A stretch of 9,978 bases of DNA from an uncultured Porphyromonadaceae bacterium (GTDB taxonomy: Bacteria; Bacteroidota; Bacteroidia; Bacteroidales; Muribaculaceae), in assembly GCA_947177595.1 (NCBI GenBank), contig CAMWUZ010000044.1, positions 1 to 9,978 on the forward strand, written 5' to 3'. A program made the position numbers and the translations under genes. Of this stretch, positions 6,197-9,978 are shown one piece after another (the first letter of the stretch is position 1; the number at the start of each line of letters is the position of its first letter). The notes beneath the pieces were generated by a model. That model did no database searches. It was given only the letters and a program-made list of their open reading frames with translations, and had not been told where the DNA came from.

Positions 6197-6985
6197 ATGT
6201 CTCAGCAAAGCAATAAAAAACATCCGTATGCATGGCTATGGATTTTACTCGCTGTCGCACTCGTGGCAGTGTGTCTTGAAGTTATACCCTCTATTTTCAA
6301 TTTCTCACCTAAGCCTTCCGGAATAGCAAAAGTTTTATTTCCGGACAAAGAGATTGCCGTTGATTCAGACTCTATAGCGGTTGATACCGTGCCGCCGGTA
6401 ATTGCCCATGAACCGGATACATCCGCTCATACAATCCTCTTTATCGGTGACTCCATGCTCGACGGACTCTCCCCGCGTCTTGCCGCCTACGCCGCCGCAT
6501 CGGGTCACACCCTCTACTCGGTTGTTTGGTACAGTTCATCCACCGAAATCTGGGGTAAATCTCATCGGCTCACCGAGTATATTCAGAAAGTATCACCCAC
6601 ATACATTTTTATTTGCCTCGGAGCCAACGAGCTATATGTCAAGGATATCGAAGAAAAGAGAACTCCGTTCATCCGTGAGATGCTCGCCGAAATCGACACC
6701 ATCCCATATCTCTGGATTGGTCCTCCAAACTGGGTCGAGGATACCGGTATCAACAAAATGATTGCCGACAACACCGCCAAAGGCAGCTACTTCAAAAGCG
6801 ACGGAATGACATTTGAGCGCCGCACTGACGGTGCTCATCCCACCGCCGCAAGCGCAATTGAGTGGATGGACAGCATTGTGCGTTGGATGCCTGAACACTC
6901 CAATCACCCGATTAAAATGATTACGCCGGAGCAGCGAACAGCACGACCCGAAAAAATCTTCATACACCAGCCCGGCGAAAAATAA
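6197..6985 (+). CDS. Membrane-anchored SGNH/GDSL hydrolase-like protein, probable partner of the MBOAT acyltransferase
   Basis: 262-aa protein with a short basic N-terminus, one transmembrane segment (about 11-31) and a predicted periplasmic domain after a Pro/Asp-rich linker (about 40-78). SGNH blocks are visible: GDSM with Ser86 as nucleophile (84-87), GAN with Asn144 (142-144), and DGAHP with Asp211 and His214. The catalytic Ser-Asp-His set thus appears complete. Proteins of this type next to an MBOAT gene (AlgJ/AlgX, DltD or PatB analogues) move acetyl or other acyl groups onto glycans in the periplasm, or remove them. Since the MBOAT gene follows with a 1-nt TAATG overlap, a joint role in O-acylation is inferred; the acceptor is unknown, because no glycosyltransferase lies in the window. 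A role as esterase alone is the main alternative. The start lies 3 nt after the ettA stop. Confidence 0.8.
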   Translation: MSQQSNKKHPYAWLWILLAVALVAVCLEVIPSIFNFSPKPSGIAKVLFPDKEIAVDSDSIAVDTVPPVIAHEPDTSAHTILFIGDSMLDGLSPRLAAYAAASGHTLYSVVWYSSSTEIWGKSHRLTEYIQKVSPTYIFICLGANELYVKDIEEKRTPFIREMLAEIDTIPYLWIGPPNWVEDTGINKMIADNTAKGSYFKSDGMTFERRTDGAHPTAASAIEWMDSIVRWMPEHSNHPIKMITPEQRTARPEKIFIHQPGEK

Positions 6986-8478
6986 TGGATTTCAGCTCAC
7001 TGCCGTCGGCACTCGAATCTCTGCCGAATACACTCGGCTCACTCTTCACATACCACCGGGAAGCGCCACTCATTTTTTCAAGCGGGCTATTCTGGGTTCT
7101 ATTCGTGTGCTTCATCCCGCTGTATGCGCTCATGCGACGCAGAAAATGGCAGATGCTGGTATTCGTAATCGCTTTCAGCCTCTATTTTTACTACAAATGC
7201 AGCGGCTGGTTCTTCCTGCTCCTTGTTTCAACATCTGTAATTGACTGGTTCATCAGCCGCGCCATGGTGCAGATTGAGTCATCAGCGGGCAGAAAATGGC
7301 TTGTGGCACTATCCGTCGTTATTTCACTCTCGATACTCGGATTCTTCAAATACGCCAACTTCTTTCTGTGGAACTGGAACAATATGGTCGAGGGAAACTT
7401 CCAGCCCCTGACACTGATTCTCCCGGTGGGCATATCATTCTACACTTTCCAGTCTATCAGCTACATCGTTGACGTGTATCGCAAACGCATCGCTCCCGCC
7501 TCGACATGGGGAGAATATCTTTTTTTCCTCTCATTCTTTCCGGCGCTCGTTGCCGGCCCGATTGTACGTGCCGAAAACTTCCTCCCGCAAATAAGGGAAA
7601 ACCGGCACGCGAATCATCAGGAAATTTTCGGCGGACTTTGGCTCATACTTGTCGGGGTGATTAAAAAAGCTGTTATTGCTGACTATATCGCACAATACAA
7701 CGACCTGATATTTGCATCGCCGGGGCATTATACCGGCTTTGAATCGCTCATGGGGATTATAGGCTACACCATGCAGATATACTGCGATTTCTCGGGATAT
7801 TCCGACATGGCTATCGGACTCGCCCTCATCATGGGATTCCGCCTTGACATCAACTTCAATTTCCCATACAAATCCAAGAGCCTCACAGAATTCTGGCGCA
7901 GATGGCATATTTCTCTCTCGACATGGCTACGCGACTATGTATATATTCCTATGGGCGGTAACCGAAAGGGCACATTCCGCACATATATCAATAACTTCCT
8001 GACCATGCTCATTGGCGGACTATGGCACGGAGCGGCATGGAAATTCATATTCTGGGGCGGAATGCACGGAGTAGGGCTGATTATTAACAAACTGTTCCGA
8101 CCCCTTACCTCACGCCTTGACGGTAAGGCATGGTTTGACCTCCTCGCCGGATGCATCACATTGGTTTACGTCTCGCTCCTCTGGGTATTTTTCCGTGCGG
8201 AAAGTTTCAATGACGCCATTATAATAATCAGCACGATATTCACCGACTTCTCTCCACAATGCATTCTGCCGTTTATTGAAGCACGCGCCCTATGGGTGGG
8301 ATTGATGGCATTTATTATCGTTATGCACTACCTCCCGCAGAGCTTCCACGACCGTGCGGCAAGCGACTTCATAAATTCACCGTGGATTTTCCGGCTGTTG
8401 GTTCTCCTGATAGTGATTCAGCTCGTCATCGAATTTTCCGAAGCCGACATCGCACCGTTTATCTACTTTCAGTTCTGA
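6985..8478 (+). CDS. MBOAT family O-acyltransferase (AlgI/DltB-like)
   Basis: 497-aa polytopic inner-membrane protein with roughly ten or more hydrophobic segments, the size of AlgI-type enzymes. The N-terminal region (FSSGLFWVLFVCFIPLYAL, about 31-49) is typical of the family. The conserved core includes YCDFSGYSDMAIGLA, then NFNFPYKSKSLTEFWRRWHISLSTW with His308, RDYVYIPMGGN, and GGLWHGAAWKF with the invariant catalytic His348. These enzymes pass an acyl group, usually acetyl from a cytoplasmic donor, through the membrane to a periplasmic partner that modifies a polysaccharide. The neighbouring SGNH protein fits the partner role. The start overlaps the upstream stop by 1 nt, indicating strict coupling. 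It is the last gene of the run; hflX converges 49 nt downstream, and no convincing terminator is seen in that gap. Substrate and polymer cannot be told. Confidence 0.93.
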   Translation: MDFSSLPSALESLPNTLGSLFTYHREAPLIFSSGLFWVLFVCFIPLYALMRRRKWQMLVFVIAFSLYFYYKCSGWFFLLLVSTSVIDWFISRAMVQIESSAGRKWLVALSVVISLSILGFFKYANFFLWNWNNMVEGNFQPLTLILPVGISFYTFQSISYIVDVYRKRIAPASTWGEYLFFLSFFPALVAGPIVRAENFLPQIRENRHANHQEIFGGLWLILVGVIKKAVIADYIAQYNDLIFASPGHYTGFESLMGIIGYTMQIYCDFSGYSDMAIGLALIMGFRLDINFNFPYKSKSLTEFWRRWHISLSTWLRDYVYIPMGGNRKGTFRTYINNFLTMLIGGLWHGAAWKFIFWGGMHGVGLIINKLFRPLTSRLDGKAWFDLLAGCITLVYVSLLWVFFRAESFNDAIIIISTIFTDFSPQCILPFIEARALWVGLMAFIIVMHYLPQSFHDRAASDFINSPWIFRLLVLLIVIQLVIEFSEADIAPFIYFQF

Positions 8479-8527
8479 TGAGCCTTGCACTCAGGATGTA
8501 CTCGCGCTATCCGAGAATATCTAATCT

Positions 8528-9772
8528 TTATTTATTTTCTTCTTCGGGATTCGGCTCCAGATCCTCATCATATTTCTGGAACAGGAAATCATTGTAAGGA
8601 AAACGGGTAAGATGTACCTGCTTCGCCTTTTCATAGATTTTTGCCTTGAGCTCATCTATGTTGATTCCCTCTTTGGCGGAAATAAACACTGCGTCATCCC
8701 CAACCTTGTTCATCCACGATGCCTTCAGCTCATCCAGCGAATAATTCTCCTTGCTCTTCGGGGTGAGATCATCCTCATCCTTGGGAGTGAATGAAAAATT
8801 ATCCACCTTATTGAAAACCATTATCATAGGTTTGTCCGCGCTATCGCACACCTCCGAGAGTGTTTTGTTCACCACCTCGATCTGCTCCTCGAAATTCGGA
8901 TGCGAGATATCCACCACATGCACGAGTACATCAGCATCACGCACCTCGTCCAAAGTAGATTTGAACGACTCTACAAGATGGGTCGGCAACTTACGTATGA
9001 AACCGACTGTATCTGTCAGAAGGAAAGGCAGATTATCCACAATCACCTTGCGCACTGTGGTGTCCAGAGTCGCAAACAGCTTGTTTTCTGCAAAAACATC
9101 GCTTTTACTTAACAGATTCATCAGAGTGGATTTACCTACATTGGTATAGCCCACAAGCGCTACTCTGGTAAGTTTACCCCGGTTCTTGCGCTGAATCGAC
9201 TTCTGTCTGTCTATATCCTTCAGTTCCGCCTTGAGGCGAGAAATCTTGTCAAGAATGATTCGGCGGTCTGTCTCGATCTGAGTCTCACCCGGACCACGCA
9301 TACCTATACCGCCTCGCTGTCGCTCAAGGTGAGTCCACATACGCGTGAGTCGGGGCAACAGATACTGATACTGCGCAAGTTCAACCTGAGTTTTCGCGTT
9401 TGCCGTCTGTGCTCTTCGGGCAAATATATCCAGGATAAGACTTGTACGGTCAAGAATCTTTATTTTCAGCTCCCGCTCGATATTAGCCACCTGCTTTGAC
9501 GTGAGGTCATCGTCAAAAATCGCCATACCTATCTCATTGTCCTCCACAAACTGGCGAATCTCTTCAAGTTTGCCCTTACCAACATAGGTTCTTGAGTCGG
9601 GACCATTCATTTTCTGGAGAAACTTCTTCACTGTGACAGCGCCTGCAGTATCGGCGAGAAAAGCCAGCTCGTCAAGATATTCGTTAGCCTTAACCTCATT
9701 CTGCTGCGGCGTGATGAGTCCCACGAGCACAGCCCGCTCCGAAGTTTCCTTATCTATAATCAGGTCTTTCAT
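8528..9772 (-). CDS. hflX: Ribosome-associated GTPase HflX
   Basis: 414-aa cytoplasmic GTPase (E. coli HflX has 426 aa). The N-terminal HflX domain (about 10-150) contains TYVGKGKLEEI and FARRAQTANAKTQVELAQ. The glycine-rich loop RGGIGMRGPGE is at 153-163, followed by a coiled-coil linker (about 168-198). The G domain shows G1 GYTNVGKST (208-216), G3 DTVGF (254-258), G4 NKVD (321-324) and G5 SAKEG. All nucleotide-binding motifs are intact. HflX splits stalled 70S ribosomes and helps recovery from stress such as heat in characterised bacteria; that role is inferred from family. The acidic stretch just after NKVD (about residues 325-345, rich in Asp, Glu and Lys) is an insertion relative to short versions and is seen in other Bacteroidetes. 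The gene is single, convergent with the MBOAT gene, and preceded by a promoter candidate. Confidence 0.96.
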   Translation of the reverse strand: MKDLIIDKETSERAVLVGLITPQQNEVKANEYLDELAFLADTAGAVTVKKFLQKMNGPDSRTYVGKGKLEEIRQFVEDNEIGMAIFDDDLTSKQVANIERELKIKILDRTSLILDIFARRAQTANAKTQVELAQYQYLLPRLTRMWTHLERQRGGIGMRGPGETQIETDRRIILDKISRLKAELKDIDRQKSIQRKNRGKLTRVALVGYTNVGKSTLMNLLSKSDVFAENKLFATLDTTVRKVIVDNLPFLLTDTVGFIRKLPTHLVESFKSTLDEVRDADVLVHVVDISHPNFEEQIEVVNKTLSEVCDSADKPMIMVFNKVDNFSFTPKDEDDLTPKSKENYSLDELKASWMNKVGDDAVFISAKEGINIDELKAKIYEKAKQVHLTRFPYNDFLFQKYDEDLEPNPEEENK

Positions 9773-9813
9773 AATCTGTTTTACCTAAAAACACTTGAAT
9801 CGGTCATATTGTG

Positions 9814-9847
9814 CAAAAATAGCTAAAAATTTATTATACCTCACAAA
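9814..9847 (-). promoter_or_regulatory. Candidate hflX promoter
   Basis: Read on the minus strand, TATTTTTG (9821 down to 9814) matches the TAnnTTTG -7 consensus. A TTTG (9847 down to 9844) lies 22 nt upstream, slightly longer than the usual 19-21. The predicted start near 9807 gives a leader of about 35 nt before the ATG at 9772. No Shine-Dalgarno sequence is evident. Confidence 0.55.
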
Positions 9848-9857
9848 CCGGGAAGAC

Positions 9858-9869
9858 ATGGCGTGCCAT
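9858..9869. repeat. Short inverted repeat upstream of the hflX promoter
   Basis: ATGGC and GCCAT form a 5-bp dyad separated by two bases (GT). It lies just upstream of the hflX -33 element as read on the minus strand. It could be an operator half-site pair, but a dyad this short also arises by chance. Confidence 0.3.
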
Positions 9870-9897
9870 ATCTACCTCATGCACACACCATCGTCAC

Positions 9898-9942
9898 TAA
9901 AGTCCTTAAAGCCCCTAAAGACTTTAAAGACCTTAACCTCCC
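9898..9942. repeat. Degenerate 9-nt tandem repeat, TAAAGnnnn
   Basis: Four consecutive 9-nt units start with TAAAG: TAAAGTCCT, TAAAGCCCC, TAAAGACTT and TAAAGACCT (9898-9933). A decayed fifth, TAACCTCCC, follows at 9934-9942. The first five bases are invariant over four units, while the last four vary among pyrimidine-rich strings. It lies in the region upstream of hflX, outside any gene seen here. I see no open reading frame or RNA gene between 9848 and the window end. Confidence 0.7.
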
Positions 9943-9978
9943 TACCTCGCATATTCAATAATTTCATAAAACCACCTT

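Noticed and set aside
8479..8527. Possible terminator between the convergent MBOAT and hflX genes
   Set aside because: Only 4-bp stems can be drawn (CTCG/CGAG at 8501-8515 or GGAT/ATCC at 8494-8512), with no T tract placed directly after them. The T-rich stretch near 8526 overlaps the hflX end.
9898..9942. CRISPR array
   Set aside because: The repeat unit is only 9 nt with no spacers of CRISPR length, and no cas genes are in the window.
1..9978. tRNA, rRNA, insertion sequence or prophage genes
   Set aside because: I saw no cloverleaf-like sequence, rRNA segment, transposase or integrase. The repeat pair around mntA-hepT lacks terminal inverted repeats and any recombinase.

Overview
This window reads as a chromosomal segment from a member of the Bacteroidota, most likely order Bacteroidales. 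A Muribaculaceae-like gut lineage is plausible but cannot be proven from here. The reasons are the TonB-receptor-like outer-membrane protein with an Ala-Gln-type signal cleavage site, promoters of the Bacteroidetes type (TTTG, about 20 nt, then TAnnTTTG) ahead of several genes, the lack of Shine-Dalgarno sequences, and the protein families present. Most of it is housekeeping sequence. I do not see a clearly new biological system.

Region by region: (1) Positions 1-93 are an almost pure C tract that looks like a contig-end or sequencing artefact. (2) 173-2632 encodes a large outer-membrane beta-barrel protein with its own promoter and a clean intrinsic terminator. (3) 2743-3385 is a two-gene MntA/HepT (nucleotidyltransferase/HEPN) toxin-antitoxin module with catalytic residues intact. 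It is bracketed by two copies of a terminator-like sequence of about 54 bp. (4) 3492-6193 is a tightly packed run of ruvX, def and ettA: a Holliday-junction resolvase-like/rRNA-maturation nuclease, peptide deformylase and the translational throttle ABC-F protein. (5) 6197-8478 continues in the same direction with a membrane-anchored SGNH hydrolase and an AlgI/DltB-like MBOAT acyltransferase, a typical pair for O-acylating a surface or periplasmic glycan. (6) 8528-9772, on the opposite strand and convergent, is the ribosome-splitting GTPase HflX. Its upstream region holds a promoter candidate, a small dyad and a degenerate 9-nt tandem repeat.

The five genes from ruvX to the MBOAT gene overlap or are 30 nt apart or less, with no visible terminator between them, so they are probably one operon. 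It joins co- and post-translational functions (RuvX, Def, EttA) with an envelope-modifying pair. The most interesting local structure is the repeat pair around the toxin-antitoxin module. The downstream copy has lost its hairpin, and its former loop TTTG lies exactly where the -33 element of the ruvX promoter should be. The -7 boxes of mntA and ruvX lie only 7 and 4 nt before the start codons, which suggests leaderless or nearly leaderless mRNAs.
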